Assembly (NCBI GenBank): GCA_019633425.1
Contig: WSUB01000029.1
Coordinates: 62,001 to 126,000, forward strand
Direction of reading: 5' to 3'
Source of the DNA: Tulasnella sp. 424
Lineage: Eukaryota; Basidiomycota; Agaricomycetes; Cantharellales; Tulasnellaceae
DNA length: 64,000 nucleotides
A program made the translations under genes and the position numbers. This document shows, piece by piece, positions 63,391 through 64,000 of this stretch. The stretch's first letter is position 1, and each line of letters begins with the position of its first letter. Under the pieces are notes generated by a model, which was not told the origin of the DNA, made no database searches, and saw only the letters and a list, made by a program, of their open reading frames with translations.

Positions 63391-64000
63391 GATTATTTAC
63401 ACAGCCTTTCTAACTTAGGCGACCTGGTATTGGTATATATTCGATGTTGTCACCTCGCAAACACTTCTCAAATATTTGGGCCGTCAGAGAGTGGTTCCTC
63501 GGGGCTATAGATCGGATGCTGGGCCTGTGGGCCTCAGCGCCTCCTCTAATGCCAAAGTCTCCATCAGGTATTTATCCGTCGTATTCAGTTTCCCGGAGGG
63601 TGTACCGAGCGATTTCAACTTTGCCGGCCGTTCCTCCTTGACGGATGTCACATCCGATTGGTACTCGCTCAAGTCGCCCCAGCGCGAGCGAGCTAGCTCA
63701 ACTACGACGTGAGCCTCGATCTTGTCCGCGGCTTCCAAGTTGAGATTGTCTAGCTGTGGCCACGGCCACTGCAGGGTACCGGAGGAGTCTCGTTTCGAGC
63801 GGCCGAGTTGAACGAGTAATTCGTTGGCATTCACCCCTTCGCGGATCTCCAACGTGCGGAGGGTGGGGAGATGGTGAAGGAGGGCTGGGGGGATTTCCCT
63901 GACATCCCCACTCCTCCACCAAGGGTTGCTGAGCACCAGTTTGACGACCGTGTGCATCCCGAACCCAGATATCCATTGGGCTATGTCGAGGAAGTCCCTC
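63391..64000. repeat. Segmental duplication, right copy (runs off the window)
   Basis: Same content and orientation as 59724-60351. It begins GATTATTTACACAGCC and continues to the window end, so its full length is unknown. Confidence 0.8.
63505..64000 (-). CDS. F-box family protein, C-terminal part (5' end outside the window)
   Basis: The minus-strand frame is open from the window end to a TAG at 63505-63507. It closely matches the C-terminus of the 59.8-61.8 kb gene: REIPPALLHHLPTLRTL, NELLVQLGR, LQWPWP, LARSRWGD and VKEERPAKLKSLGTP are shared. It ends RPTGPASDL where the first copy ends RPTRPVFPGVSEFGFR. The F-box itself would lie beyond position 64000. The direct orientation and shared 3' flank show a tandem segmental duplication. 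Confidence 0.8.
   Translation of the reverse strand, partial: RDFLDIAQWISGFGMHTVVKLVLSNPWWRSGDVREIPPALLHHLPTLRTLEIREGVNANELLVQLGRSKRDSSGTLQWPWPQLDNLNLEAADKIEAHVVVELARSRWGDLSEYQSDVTSVKEERPAKLKSLGTPSGKLNTTDKYLMETLALEEALRPTGPASDL

Overview
The window reads as nuclear DNA of a filamentous basidiomycete, probably an Agaricomycete. The well-supported genes are cut by many short GT-AG introns (mostly about 47-75 nt). They encode eukaryotic housekeeping proteins (DNA polymerase epsilon, 40S ribosomal protein eS1, a mitochondrial CitE-type lyase) next to F-box genes of the kind expanded in mushroom-forming fungi. There are no bacterial operons, no CRISPR array, and no rRNA or tRNA gene that I can support. 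The narrower placement is inference: nothing in the window fixes the genus.

Layout. Positions 1-7600 hold only weak, fragmentary coding signals. At 7.6-10.4 kb lies a confident divergent pair: the CLYBL-like lyase (minus) and RPS1/eS1 (plus), which share a 208-bp promoter. A probable multi-exon gene of unknown function follows on the minus strand (10.8-12.1 kb). From 12.1 to 38.4 kb only one gene is convincing, a small serine-rich protein at 24.2 kb with a TATA box and pyrimidine-rich leader. The rest of that stretch has short, mutually contradictory open frames on both strands.

From 38.4 kb gene density rises: a multi-exon gene containing a retrotransposon Gag-like region (38.4-39.8 kb, minus), a Ser/Pro-rich coiled-coil protein (43.0-44.9 kb, plus), an F-box protein (46.0-47.5 kb, minus) and POL2, the catalytic subunit of DNA polymerase epsilon (48.7-55.9 kb, plus). 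Two hundred bases after POL2 comes a 1,111-residue chromodomain/coiled-coil/C2H2 protein (56.1-59.7 kb, plus).

The right end carries two same-direction copies of a second F-box family (59.8-61.8 kb, and 63.5 kb running off the window). They lie in a segmental duplication whose left copy begins at the stop codon of the chromodomain gene. The first of these F-box genes is interrupted by a 99-N assembly gap with the same 78 bp on both sides, which looks like an unmerged contig overlap rather than biology.

Functional links. POL2 (leading-strand synthesis) beside a chromodomain protein is suggestive of replication-coupled chromatin work, but adjacency in a fungal genome is weak evidence. F-box proteins would act as substrate adaptors of SCF ubiquitin ligases. 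The CLYBL/RPS1 pair probably reflects promoter sharing rather than a common pathway. Exon borders were placed by eye from splice signals and reading frame. For POL2, RPS1, the chromodomain gene, the 43-kb gene and the 24-kb gene the summed exons are an exact multiple of three.
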